A stretch of DNA of 64,000 bases from Allobosea sp. CRIB-10. GTDB taxonomy: Bacteria; Pseudomonadota; Alphaproteobacteria; Rhizobiales; Beijerinckiaceae. Below the pieces are notes generated by a model that was not told the origin of the DNA, searched no databases, and saw only the letters and a list, made by a program, of their open reading frames with translations. Shown one piece after another: positions 26,133 to 34,603 of the stretch. Position 1 is the stretch's first letter; each line of letters begins with the position of its first letter. The stretch covers positions 62,001 to 126,000 of the forward strand of contig NZ_FOKP01000004.1 of NCBI RefSeq assembly GCF_900112185.1. Reading direction: 5' to 3'. Both the position numbers and the translations under genes were made by a program.

Positions 26133-27491
26133 ATGCCGACACTGACCCAGGATATTGCCCGTTTCGTCGCCGGACTGGAGGCGCAGAGCCTGCCGGCCGA
26201 GGTCACGGCGAAGGCGCGCGCCTGCCTCGTCAATGCGCTGGGCATGGCCGTCAACGGCTTCGATACCGCTTACGCCCCCGTCGCGCGCAGGGCGGCGATC
26301 GCGCTGGACGGAGAGGTCCCGAACGGAGCGACGCTGTTCGGCGACGGCCGGCGCAGCACCATTGGCGCGGCCTGTCTCGCCAACAGCGCGCTGTTTCACG
26401 GCCGCGCCCAGGAGGACACCTGCGGCGCCGCGCATTTCGGCACCATCCTGATCCCGATGCTGCTCGCGATGACGGAGGCGCGCGGCTACCCGCTCTCGCG
26501 GCTGATCCCGGCGCTCGTCGCCGGCTACGAGACCGGCGGGCTGTTCGAGAACGCCTTCGCCGGCCGCACGACACCAGCCGGCTTCCGCTCCTCGGCCGTC
26601 TATGGTTGCGTTGCGGCAGCAGCCGCAGCGGGCCGATTGATGGAGTTGAACGAGGACCGGCTCGCGGCCGCCCTGGCCAATGCCGTCTCGTTCACCGGCG
26701 GCGTCCTGCAGCCCTTCGCCGACGGCACCGACGAGTGGCGCTATCAGGTCGGGGTCGTCGCCCGCAACGGGCTGGCCGCCGCGGAACTCGCGGCCGCGGG
26801 CTCGGTCTCGGCGCCCCACGCCTTCGAGGGCCGCGCCGGCTTCATCCGCTGCTTTGCCGGCACGGAAGCCCCGGCCGATCTCGCCTCCCGCCTCGGACGG
26901 GACTGGTCGATCCTGCGCGTGACCTTCAAGCCTTATCCTGTCTGCGCCTTCAACCAGACGCCTGTGACCGGCGCGCTGGCCCTGCGCCGGGAGCTCGCCG
27001 GTCGGGAGATCGCGGCCGTCAGGGTGCGGATGAACCCCTACGAGACCGGCTATGCCGGCATGGACGCGGCCGGCCCGTTCAGCTCGATCTCCGGCACGCT
27101 GATGAGCATACCGTTCTGCATCGCGACGACGCTCGTCCATGGCGTTCCGAGCATGCGGCACATGACGACCTATGACGACGCCGCCGTGAACGGACTGGTC
27201 GCGAGGACGACGCTGGTGACCGATCCGGGCGTGCCGGTCCTGAGCGCCGTCATCGAGGCGGATACGGCCGACGGCGCGACGCATCTCCACGAGCAGAGAA
27301 TGACCCCGGCCGACTACGCCTTCGATCGCGCGACGCTGCGCGAACTCCTGACCCGGACAGGTGCGGAGCAGGGGCTCGAAGCCGGGCTCTTCGAGCGGAT
27401 CGAACGTGCCGTCGACGCGCTGCCGAACGGCAGGATCGAGGATGTCGTCGGGCTGTTCACGGCGATAGAGCCGCGCCGCGTCGCGGCCTAG
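26133..27491 (+). CDS. MmgE/PrpD family protein 2
   Basis: The 452-residue protein has the family's helical N-domain (CLVNALGMAVNGF), FHGRAQEDTCGAAHFG in place of the usual dyad region, and VTFKPYPVCAFNQTP around the conserved Lys-Tyr-Pro. It is a distant paralogue of the protein at 10023 and differs most in the pocket residues (HxxxDD is replaced by H-GRAQEDT). That suggests a different substrate. It is the last gene of the liv operon. Its presence in both clusters implies each pathway uses a dehydration, decarboxylation or isomerisation of a polycarboxylate-like intermediate. Confidence 0.82.
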   Translation: MPTLTQDIARFVAGLEAQSLPAEVTAKARACLVNALGMAVNGFDTAYAPVARRAAIALDGEVPNGATLFGDGRRSTIGAACLANSALFHGRAQEDTCGAAHFGTILIPMLLAMTEARGYPLSRLIPALVAGYETGGLFENAFAGRTTPAGFRSSAVYGCVAAAAAAGRLMELNEDRLAAALANAVSFTGGVLQPFADGTDEWRYQVGVVARNGLAAAELAAAGSVSAPHAFEGRAGFIRCFAGTEAPADLASRLGRDWSILRVTFKPYPVCAFNQTPVTGALALRRELAGREIAAVRVRMNPYETGYAGMDAAGPFSSISGTLMSIPFCIATTLVHGVPSMRHMTTYDDAAVNGLVARTTLVTDPGVPVLSAVIEADTADGATHLHEQRMTPADYAFDRATLRELLTRTGAEQGLEAGLFERIERAVDALPNGRIEDVVGLFTAIEPRRVAA

Positions 27492-27539
27492 GCGGTCGCA
27501 GGATCAAACCCGCCCTGTGACGACGATCTCTCTTTGCAT

Positions 27540-27561
27540 AAAAATGAATTATGACTCATTA
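27540..27561 (+). promoter_or_regulatory. Putative TetR operator, copy 2
   Basis: AAAAATGAATTA followed by TGACTCATTA lies 42 bp before the E1-alpha start. The dyad ATGA-N8-TCAT and the AT-rich left half are the same as in the copy at 20399. A further ACTCATATCAT tail may be part of the promoter. Confidence 0.6.
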
Positions 27562-27602
27562 CTCATATCATGGTAGTTCCGTGGCGTGGAATCGAGAGCC
27601 TC

Positions 27603-28616
27603 ATGAGTGAGCCAACGACGCCGGGCCTGGCCGGCACCGGGCACAACGCTGCAGCGGAGCTGCTCGCGCTCTATCGCTCGCTGGTGCTGATCCGGCGCTG
27701 CGAGGAGCGGCTGAGCACGATGTTCGCCGATGGTGAGGTGCCGGGCTTCATCCATCTGAGCATCGGGCAGGAGGCCGTCTCGGCCGGCGTCATGGCGGCA
27801 CTGACGCCCGAGGACACGATCGCCTCGACGCATCGCGGCCATGGCCACGCCATTGCCAAGGGGCTCTCGCTCGACGGCTTCTTCGCCGAATTGCTGGCGC
27901 GCGACACCGGGCTCTGCCGTGGCCGCGGCGGCTCGATGCATGTCGCGGACATGTCGGTCGGCATGCTCGGCGCCAACGGCATCGTCGGGGCCGGGCTCTC
28001 GATCGCGCTCGGCAGCGCGCTCGCGCACAGGACGCTGAAGAACGGCGCGATCGCAGTCGCCTTCTTCGGCGATGGCGCGCTGGCCGAAGGGCTGATGCAT
28101 GAGTGCCTGAACATGGCGGCGCTGTGGAAGCTGCCGCTCCTGTTCGTCTGCGAGAACAATGGCTGGGGCGAGTTCCTGCCGACCTCGAAGCAGCTCTCCT
28201 TCACGCTGAAGGACCTCGCCGCCGCCTATGGCATTCCCCATGTCGCGATCGACGGCAACGACGTCGCGGTCGTCGCGGCGCATGCGGCGCGGATCGCAGC
28301 CGAGGTGCGCAGCGAGGGTCCCCGCGTGCTGGAATGCCTAACCACGCGGGTTCGCGGTCACTTCGAGGGCGACGCCCAGAAATACCGCGATCCGGACGAA
28401 CTGGCCGCGCTGAGCGAACGCGACCCGCTGCACGTCGCCGCGAGCCGGTTGGCCGCGATGGGCGTGGGCGAAACCGCCCTCTCCGAGATCACGACCGAGA
28501 TCGCGGCGAGGATCGAGGCTGCGGTCGCCGCGGCCCGCGCCGCGCCCGCGCCCTTGTTCGAGGCGGCGATGGCGGATGTCTACACCGGCGCCCAGCCCGT
28601 GCAGGGAGGCGTCTGA
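27603..28616 (+). CDS. Thiamine-pyrophosphate-dependent 2-oxoacid/acetoin-type dehydrogenase E1 alpha
   Basis: The 337-residue subunit has the ThDP-binding motif from GDGALAEG (156-163) to CENN (183-186), GRGGSMHV (108-114) and HRGHGHAIAKG (78-88). These fit the AcoA/PdhA family, with the shorter length of acetoin-dehydrogenase-type alpha subunits. ATG 27603 follows GAGAG, and earlier ATGs in the leader would run through the operator. It overlaps the E1-beta start (TGATG). The complex would oxidatively cleave or decarboxylate a 2-oxo acid or acetoin-like diketone precursor to an acyl-CoA. The substrate is not determined. Confidence 0.88.
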   Translation: MSEPTTPGLAGTGHNAAAELLALYRSLVLIRRCEERLSTMFADGEVPGFIHLSIGQEAVSAGVMAALTPEDTIASTHRGHGHAIAKGLSLDGFFAELLARDTGLCRGRGGSMHVADMSVGMLGANGIVGAGLSIALGSALAHRTLKNGAIAVAFFGDGALAEGLMHECLNMAALWKLPLLFVCENNGWGEFLPTSKQLSFTLKDLAAAYGIPHVAIDGNDVAVVAAHAARIAAEVRSEGPRVLECLTTRVRGHFEGDAQKYRDPDELAALSERDPLHVAASRLAAMGVGETALSEITTEIAARIEAAVAAARAAPAPLFEAAMADVYTGAQPVQGGV

Positions 28617-29590
28617 TGGCCGAGATGCGCTATCTGCGGGCGATCAACCAGGCGCTTTCCGACGCGATGGCGGCCGATCCGAGCGTGATCCTGATCGGCG
28701 AGGACATCTCGGAGGCCGGCGGCGCCTTCGGCGCGAGCCGTGGCCTGCGCGAGCGCTTCGGCGCCGAGCGGGTGATCGACACGCCGATTTCAGAAGCCGC
28801 GCTGGCGGGTGCCGCCGTCGGCGCCGCCCTGAGCGGTCTGCGGCCGGTGGCCGAGATCATGTTCATGGACTTCACCACGCTGGTGATGGACGCGCTGGTG
28901 AACCAGGCGGCCAAGGCCCGCTTCATGTTCGGTGGCCAGCGTTCCGTGCCGATGGTGCTGCGCACCCCCCATGGCGGCGGCCTCGGCGCGGGCCCGCAGC
29001 ATTCGCAATGCCTCGAGGCCTGGTTCGCGCATGTGCCGGGGCTGAAGGTGGTCTGCCCGTCGGACCCCGCCAGCGCCTATGGGCTGCTGCGCGCTGCGAT
29101 CGCTGATCCCGACCCGGTCGTCTTCATCGAGCACAAGGCGCTCTACGCGATGAAGGGCGAGGTGCCCGACGATCTGCCGGTGATGCCGCTCGGACAGGCC
29201 GGCATCCTGCGCCAGGGCCGCGACGTCTCCATCGTCGCCTATGGCGCGGCGGTCCACACCGCGCTGACGGCTGCGACGCAACTGGCCGATGAGGACATCG
29301 AGGCCGAGGTCGTCGATCTGCGCAGCATCCAGCCCTGGGATGAAGCGACCGTGCTCGCCTCGCTCGCGCGCACGCACCATCTCGTCGTCGTGCACGAAGC
29401 CGTCGAGGCCTTCGGTGTCGGCGCCGAGATCGTCGCCCGCATGGTCGATATCGGCTTCGACGAACTCGACGGCCCGATCCTGCGCGTCGCCGCGCCGTTC
29501 ATGCCGGTGCCGTTCTCCAAGGGGCTGGAGACGGCCTATCTCCCCTCCCCGGAGCGCGTCGCCGCCGCTGTGCGCCGCACGCTGGCCTGA
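28616..29590 (+). CDS. Thiamine-dependent dehydrogenase E1 beta
   Basis: This 324-residue transketolase-like subunit has GEDISEAGGAFGAS, the active-site segment DTPISEAALAGAAVGAA, EIMFMDFTTLVMDALVNQAAK, and RTPHGGGLGAGPQHSQ (AcoB/PdhB pattern). The C-terminal transketolase domain holds DLRSIQPWDEATVLAS. It forms the heterotetramer with the upstream alpha subunit. Start and stop codons overlap, as expected for equimolar production. Confidence 0.9.
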   Translation: MAEMRYLRAINQALSDAMAADPSVILIGEDISEAGGAFGASRGLRERFGAERVIDTPISEAALAGAAVGAALSGLRPVAEIMFMDFTTLVMDALVNQAAKARFMFGGQRSVPMVLRTPHGGGLGAGPQHSQCLEAWFAHVPGLKVVCPSDPASAYGLLRAAIADPDPVVFIEHKALYAMKGEVPDDLPVMPLGQAGILRQGRDVSIVAYGAAVHTALTAATQLADEDIEAEVVDLRSIQPWDEATVLASLARTHHLVVVHEAVEAFGVGAEIVARMVDIGFDELDGPILRVAAPFMPVPFSKGLETAYLPSPERVAAAVRRTLA

Positions 29591-29601
29591 AGGAATCCGT
29601 C

Positions 29602-30402
29602 ATGTCTGGAACAGCCGAAAAATCGGACGCCATCCTCTACGAGCGCCGCGATGCCGTGGCGCTGATCACGATCAACCGCCCTTCGACGCTCAACGCGCTC
29701 GACATGGCGACGCTCGCGGCCCTCGATCAGGCCGTGGCGCGCGCGGCCTCGGATGAGGCCGTGCGGGTCGTCGTCTTCACCGGCGCGGGCGAGCGCGCCT
29801 TCGTCGCGGGCGGAGACATCGCCGATCTCGACAGCCGGCAGGGCCTGCCGCACTACCTCGAACTCGGCGAGCGGCTGCACGCGGTCTTCCGCCGGATCGA
29901 GACGCTGGACAAGCCGACCATCGCCGCCGTCAACGGCTGGGCGCTGGGCGGCGGCACAGAACTGCTGCTCTGCATCGACATCCGCATCGCCGCCGCCTCG
30001 GCCAAATTCGGCCTGCCCGAGATCAATCTCGGCCTCTTCCCGGGCGCCGGCGGCTCGCAACGCCTGATCCGCCAGATCCCGCTCTGCAAGGCCAAGGAGC
30101 TGATGTTCACCGGCGCACGCATCGATGCGGCGGAAGCCGAAAAGCTCGGCTTGATCAACCGCGTCGTGCCCGATGCTGAAGTTCTGTCTCAGGCGCTCGC
30201 CCTGGCCGGGACGATCGCGGCGAAATCCCCGCTCGTCCTTAAGCTGCTGAAGCGGACGATGTCGGACGGCCTCGACATGCCGCTGCCGTCGTCGCTGCGC
30301 CACGAGCAGGCGATGATCGGCCTCGTGCTCGACACGCAGGATGCGCATGAGGGTTGCAAGGCCTTCCTCCAGAAGCGCCCCGCCCAGTTCAAGGGCGCCT
30401 GA
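29602..30402 (+). CDS. Enoyl-CoA hydratase/isomerase family protein 2
   Basis: This 266-residue crotonase has RAFVAGGDIADLDS, AVNGWALGGGTELLLCIDIR (first Glu) and LPEINLGLFPGAGGSQRL (second Glu), so both hydratase acids are retained. It is wedged between E1 beta (11 bp) and E2 (1 bp), which is not the usual dehydrogenase-complex order. It is tightly coupled to both, so its product or substrate presumably belongs to the same pathway. It could be a hydratase or a 2-ketocyclohexyl or feruloyl-CoA-like lyase, since the fold does not discriminate. Confidence 0.87.
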   Translation: MSGTAEKSDAILYERRDAVALITINRPSTLNALDMATLAALDQAVARAASDEAVRVVVFTGAGERAFVAGGDIADLDSRQGLPHYLELGERLHAVFRRIETLDKPTIAAVNGWALGGGTELLLCIDIRIAAASAKFGLPEINLGLFPGAGGSQRLIRQIPLCKAKELMFTGARIDAAEAEKLGLINRVVPDAEVLSQALALAGTIAAKSPLVLKLLKRTMSDGLDMPLPSSLRHEQAMIGLVLDTQDAHEGCKAFLQKRPAQFKGA

Positions 30403-30403
30403 G

Positions 30404-31648
30404 ATGACCGGGCCCGCCGCGATCGTCATGCCCAAGCTCGGTCTGACCATGACCGAGGGCCTGCTCGCCTCCTGGCGGGTCGGTCCGGGCGATACGGTCG
30501 CGACCGGCGACGTGCTCTTCGTCATCGAGACCGAGAAGATCGCGACCGAGATCGAGGCCCAGCATCCCGGCCGCATCGGGGACATCCTCGTCGCCGAGGG
30601 CGAAACCGTGCCGGTCGGAGCCGCGCTCGCGACCTGGGCGGATGGCGAGGACGCAGCACCCCCGATTCACGCTGCGGCCACGGCTGGTCCACACGCAGCG
30701 ACCACGGTTGCACCGACGCCGCCCGCCACCCGACCCGCCGAGTCGCCCCGCCGCGACGCTGGCATGCGCATCGTCGCGACGCCTCTGGCCCGCCGGGTCG
30801 CCCGGCAGAACGGGATCGCGCTCGACCGGCTCTCCGGTTCGGGGCCGCATGGCCGCATCAAGCTCAAGGATGTCGAGGCGGCCCTGGCTGCGCCCGAAGC
30901 AATTCCCGCAACCGCGCTCTCACCGGGCCGCAACGCCGGCAGCCAGCGTCGCCCCGCCACGCCGATCGAGCTGGTGGTGGCGCGCCGGCTCTCCCAGGCC
31001 AAGCAGACCATCCCGCATTTCTACGTCCTGGCCGAGTCCGACATCACCCGCCTGCTCGCGATGCGCGAGGAGTTGAACGCGGCAGGCAGCCCGCAGCGCT
31101 TGAGTATCACCCATTTCATCATGGCCGCGGTCGGCCGCGCACTGGTTGCGCTGCCGCAGATCAATGCGGTCTGGGACGAAGGCGACATCGTCACGCTCGG
31201 CGGCAGCGATGTCGGAATGGCGGTGGACAGCCCCCGCGGCCTGATGGTCCCGGTCCTGCGCGATGCCGGCGCAAAGCACCTCGACGCGGTCGCGCACGGT
31301 TGCGTCGACATCGTCGGCAAAGCGCGGGACGGCCGGCTGACGACGGCCGACTGCGATGGCGGCGCGATCAGCGTCTCCAATATCGGCATGTATGGCGCAT
31401 CGCATCTCGTCTCGATCATCAATCCCGGACAATCGGCGATCCTGGGGGTGGCCGCGACCAAGCCGGTCTTCCGGCCTGATGCTCAAGGCCAGCCGGTGCT
31501 CCGCCAGGAGCTCGGCCTCGTCCTGTCCTGCGACCATCGCGTCATCGACGGCGTGCGCGCCGCCCAGTTCCTCGACCTCGTCGTCAAGACGCTCGAACAC
31601 CCGTTGCCGCTGCTGCGCCAGCCGACGCCCCAAGGGAGCCCGACATGA
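30404..31648 (+). CDS. Dihydrolipoamide acyltransferase (E2) of the 2-oxoacid/acetoin dehydrogenase complex
   Basis: The 414-residue protein has three modules. A single lipoyl domain (residues 3-78) has the lipoylated Lys45 in IETEKIATE. An Ala/Pro-rich linker follows (84-118). The E3-binding domain is about 123-160 (ATPLARRVARQNGIALDRLS, GPHGRIKLKDVE). The catalytic chloramphenicol-acetyltransferase-like domain (about 185-410) has the active-site His378 and Asp382 in DHRVIDG. ATG 30404 directly follows the hydratase stop. No E3 (lipoamide dehydrogenase) gene lies in the window, so a shared E3 must be used. Confidence 0.9.
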   Translation: MTGPAAIVMPKLGLTMTEGLLASWRVGPGDTVATGDVLFVIETEKIATEIEAQHPGRIGDILVAEGETVPVGAALATWADGEDAAPPIHAAATAGPHAATTVAPTPPATRPAESPRRDAGMRIVATPLARRVARQNGIALDRLSGSGPHGRIKLKDVEAALAAPEAIPATALSPGRNAGSQRRPATPIELVVARRLSQAKQTIPHFYVLAESDITRLLAMREELNAAGSPQRLSITHFIMAAVGRALVALPQINAVWDEGDIVTLGGSDVGMAVDSPRGLMVPVLRDAGAKHLDAVAHGCVDIVGKARDGRLTTADCDGGAISVSNIGMYGASHLVSIINPGQSAILGVAATKPVFRPDAQGQPVLRQELGLVLSCDHRVIDGVRAAQFLDLVVKTLEHPLPLLRQPTPQGSPT

Positions 31649-32817
31649 ATTTCGATCGCAGCGACGAGCAGACCATGCTCGCCGACACGGCGCGGCGCGT
31701 GGGCGAGAAGTACGGCCTCGACTACTGGCGCGAGCTCGACGCCACGAAGGCCTTTCCGACGGCGATCTGGCAGGAGATCTGCGATGCCGGCCTCTGCGGC
31801 ATCGCGGTTCCGGAGGAATATGGTGGCGCCGGCCTCGGCATGACCGAGATGGCTATGGCGATCGAGGCGCTCTGCGCCGCCGGTGGCGGCTCGACGCTGA
31901 GCCAGATGTTCATGTGCAATCCCGTCTTCGGCGGCGTCACCATCAGCACCTTCGGCACGCAGGCGATGAAGCGCGAATTGCTGCCCGACCTCGTCGCCGG
32001 CAAGGCGATGTTCGCCATGGCGCTGACGGAGCCCGACGCGGGAACCAACACGCTGGCGATGAAGACCTTCGCCAGGGCCGATGGCGATGGCTGGCGGATC
32101 AACGGGCAGAAGATCTGGATCACGGCGGTCCCGCAGGCCACGAAGATGCTCGTCGTCGCCCGGACGAAGAAGCTCGAGGAGGTCGGCCGCAAGACCGACG
32201 GCATCAGCCTCTTCCTCGTCGACGTCGCCCGCGACGGGCTGAGCCACCAGGCGATCGACAAGGTCGGCACCAACACGCTGCCGTCGAGCTCCGTCTTCTT
32301 CGAGGATGTCCGGGTCGAGCCGCACGAACTCGTCGGCACGCTCGATGGCGGCTTCCGCGAGCTGCTGGACGTGCTGAACACCGAGCGCATCGTCACCACG
32401 GCCGGCCTCGTCGCGACTGCGCAGCTCGCGATCAGGCTCGCCGTCGACTACGCCCGCGAGCGCAAGGTCTTCAACAACGCGCCGATCGGCTCCTATCAGA
32501 GCATCCAGTTTCCGCTGGCGGAGGCGCAGATCCAGCTCGAATGCGCGCGGCTGATGAACCACAAGGCGGCCACGCTCTATGACCAGGGCAAGCCCTACGG
32601 CTCCGAGGCCAACATGGCCAAATATCTCGCCGGCCATGCCGCCGGCCTCGCCACCGACCGCGCCATCCAGACGCTCGGCGGCATGGGCTACGCCAAGGAA
32701 TACCATGTCGAGAGGCTGTGGCGCGACGCCCGCCTGTTCAGGGTCGCTCCCGTCTCCGAGGAGATGATCCTGAACTACGTCGCCCAGCATGATCTCGGCC
32801 TGCCCCGGTCCTACTGA
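31645..32817 (+). CDS. Acyl-CoA dehydrogenase 2
   Basis: The 390-residue flavoenzyme overlaps the E2 stop as ATGA. It shows EEYGGAGLGMTEM, MALTEPDAGTNTLAMKT, INGQKIWITAVPQ, and the C-terminal LGGMGYAKEYHVERLWRDAR, APVSEEM and LGLPRSY. As in dehydrogenase 1 (11473), the usual YEGT Glu position is not a glutamate, although EE follows closely. Electrons go to ETF. With a hydratase and a thiamine-dependent complex in one operon it suggests a beta-oxidation-like sequence for a short or branched acyl-CoA. Confidence 0.88.
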   Translation: MNFDRSDEQTMLADTARRVGEKYGLDYWRELDATKAFPTAIWQEICDAGLCGIAVPEEYGGAGLGMTEMAMAIEALCAAGGGSTLSQMFMCNPVFGGVTISTFGTQAMKRELLPDLVAGKAMFAMALTEPDAGTNTLAMKTFARADGDGWRINGQKIWITAVPQATKMLVVARTKKLEEVGRKTDGISLFLVDVARDGLSHQAIDKVGTNTLPSSSVFFEDVRVEPHELVGTLDGGFRELLDVLNTERIVTTAGLVATAQLAIRLAVDYARERKVFNNAPIGSYQSIQFPLAEAQIQLECARLMNHKAATLYDQGKPYGSEANMAKYLAGHAAGLATDRAIQTLGGMGYAKEYHVERLWRDARLFRVAPVSEEMILNYVAQHDLGLPRSY

Positions 32818-32819
32818 CG

Positions 32820-33260
32820 ATGGCCGAGCCGAACAAAGCCGGGGCCGAGCCCGCCCTTCCTCTCCTGCTGCAGCCGCTGGCGCTGCGCGGGCTGGTGTTG
32901 AAGAACCGCATCGTCGTCTCGCCGATGGCGACCTACGGCGCCGTGGACGGGATGGCGAGCGACTTCCATTCGTACATCTGAGCCGCTTCGCACTGGGCGG
33001 GGGGGCTGGTGATGACCGAGGCGACGGCCGTGACCGAACAGGGCAAGATCACGCCCGGCTGCCGCGGCCTCTAGCGCGACGAGCAGATCGCGCCGTTCCG
33101 CCGTCTGACAGACTTCGTGCATACCCATGGCGCTGCCGCCGGCATCCAGCTCGGCCATAGCGGCGCCAAGAGTGCAGGCCAGCGTCCCTGGAACTACTAT
33201 GGCCCAGTCGGCGAGGCTGACCTGCGCCGGCTTCGGCGAGAAGAGCCCGGAGCGTCTTGA
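32820..33260 (+). pseudogene. Decayed Old Yellow Enzyme family NADH:flavin oxidoreductase (5' part)
   Basis: ATG 32820 follows the dehydrogenase stop by 2 bp. It reads LLLQPLALRGLVLKNRIVVS and PMATYGAVDGMASDFHS, the conserved start of OYE-like enzymes, then hits TGA 32979-32981. The family continues in other frames: HLSRFALGG, then LVMTEATAVTEQGKITPG, then TAG at 33072-33074, then DEQIAPFRRLTDFVHTHGAA, IQLGHSGAKSAGQRPWN and YGPVGEADLRR, with a final TGA at 33258. There are thus two or more indels (one in a G-run near 32998) and an internal stop, and the last roughly 230 residues are missing. It was once the sixth gene of this operon. Confidence 0.85.
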
Positions 33261-33775
33261 CACGGCGGTCACGGTGATGATGACCCTTTGGCGCATCGCC
33301 CAGACTCGCACGCCATCAACCGGAGCGGAATCCCCATCGGAATTCTTCAGTCGCCTTTAATCTACTAGGTTTCTAATGATGCGCCTATGTCTGCGTCACT
33401 GCAATAGTGGTGCGCAGTTGTGGCTGGCGATGTGTCACCTATATGAGGAAAATAGCTTCGGCCTTGCGCTGGTGCGCCAGGAAACGCTGAAGTTCGATCG
33501 GCGATGGCACCGTGAAATGACGAGAAAATGCCCCCGATCGAACAATCGATGCCATGTCCGGTCTCTCGACAGTCGGGTTCGCCGTCGAACTGTCTGTCTC
33601 GAACGCAAGGTCGTTGCCGGCCTGCCGGCGGAGCTCGGCCAGCGCACCGGTGGTGACCAATCGCAGCAATCCTCCTGCTAACATTGGGCGGTGGCCTATA
33701 GCGAACTGGTAGCAACGACGAAGGCCCTTCATCGCGAGGTTGACAGAGCAATAGCACATTCGGAATAGCGTACGC
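33261..33775. other. Gene-poor boundary between catabolic cluster and mobilisation module
   Basis: About 515 bp with lower GC, no recognisable protein similarity and no tRNA-like sequence. Open frames exist on both strands (for example 33439-33777 minus), but none has a ribosome-binding site or family pattern. The left end of the mobilisable element probably lies here, but I could not find a repeat of the right-hand tRNA junction. Confidence 0.5.
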
Positions 33776-34603
33776 ATGACACGCCCACCGCCCGATCAAA
33801 AAAGCTCGCCCTCTTCGCTTGGGTCACAGAGCTGGTTCGAGTTGGCGCGCGAGGTCAGTCAGGCCGCAGCAGGCAAAGGCTATGGCGGCCATGAGGAGGT
33901 CTACGCGGCCTTCGCCGCCGACCGGAAGCTCCACATCCAGTCGATCCGTCGGGCGCTGACCGCCTTGACCGGAATCAGCAAGGTCGCGGCCCTCGACCCC
34001 GGCCGCGCGGGGCGCTTGCGGGATCTGCCAGTCACCGTCGTCAACACGATCGCGCGCTGGATGGAGTACGACCGCAGGGCCGCCTTCGAGGCGATGGATC
34101 GCTATGAGGCCGGCGTCATCGGCACGCGCCAGATCGACATCGAGGAGCGCGAGGCCCGCAAGCGCAATGCGGACTTCTTTGCCCACATCACCCGCTATGA
34201 GGGCCTCTACGAGCTCGACGCCTTCGACACAGCCTTCGCCCATCTGCTGAAGGATTGGCGCAGCGAACCGGCGGGGCCCTTCGACGCGACGGGCAAGGGG
34301 CCGTTCTCGCGCTGCTTCCGGCATCGCCAGCGCGACGAGCGCTGCCTTCTTCTCGTCCCAGGACCATTCCCTCAGCCACGCGACTGGGAGAACGAACGCA
34401 ACAGCATCATGCTGCAGGCCCAGGGTGCCGTCTCGATGGGGTACAGGGTGCTGATCGTGGTGCCGGCGGCTAACGGCATCAAGTCCACGCTCGAAGGCTG
34501 GCTGAACACCTTCGGGCTGACCGGCGACCGCATCGAGATCCTGGAGACGGAACTGCGTCAGTTGCCAAACGAGCCCGAGGACGCCGGCGCTCCCGCCCCG
34601 TGA
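33776..34603 (+). CDS. Conserved-looking hypothetical protein, first gene of the mobilisation module
   Basis: The 275-residue protein was not recognised. The N-terminal roughly 100 residues are helical and may bind DNA (SWFELAREVSQAA, HIQSIRRALTALTGIS). The middle is rich in acidic and basic residues. The C-terminal part alternates hydrophobic strands and helices (RCLLLVPGPFPQ, SMGYRVLIVVPAANGIK, GDRIEILETELRQLP), like a small alpha/beta domain. The ATG is at 33776 with only a weak purine-rich leader. Its 3' end overlaps the convergent gene at 34558 by 46 bp. Accessory or regulatory function for the element is only a guess. Confidence 0.6.
   Translation: MTRPPPDQKSSPSSLGSQSWFELAREVSQAAAGKGYGGHEEVYAAFAADRKLHIQSIRRALTALTGISKVAALDPGRAGRLRDLPVTVVNTIARWMEYDRRAAFEAMDRYEAGVIGTRQIDIEEREARKRNADFFAHITRYEGLYELDAFDTAFAHLLKDWRSEPAGPFDATGKGPFSRCFRHRQRDERCLLLVPGPFPQPRDWENERNSIMLQAQGAVSMGYRVLIVVPAANGIKSTLEGWLNTFGLTGDRIEILETELRQLPNEPEDAGAPAP

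Noticed and set aside
33261..33775. Left attachment site of the element (copy of the tRNA 3' end)
   Set aside because: I compared this stretch by eye with the tRNA and recombinase junction and found no convincing direct repeat. The best match (CGCAGTT) is too short.
33439..33777. 112-codon minus-strand frame divergent from the gene at 33776
   Set aside because: Its start overlaps the opposite ATG, it has no ribosome-binding site, and no motif is recognised.
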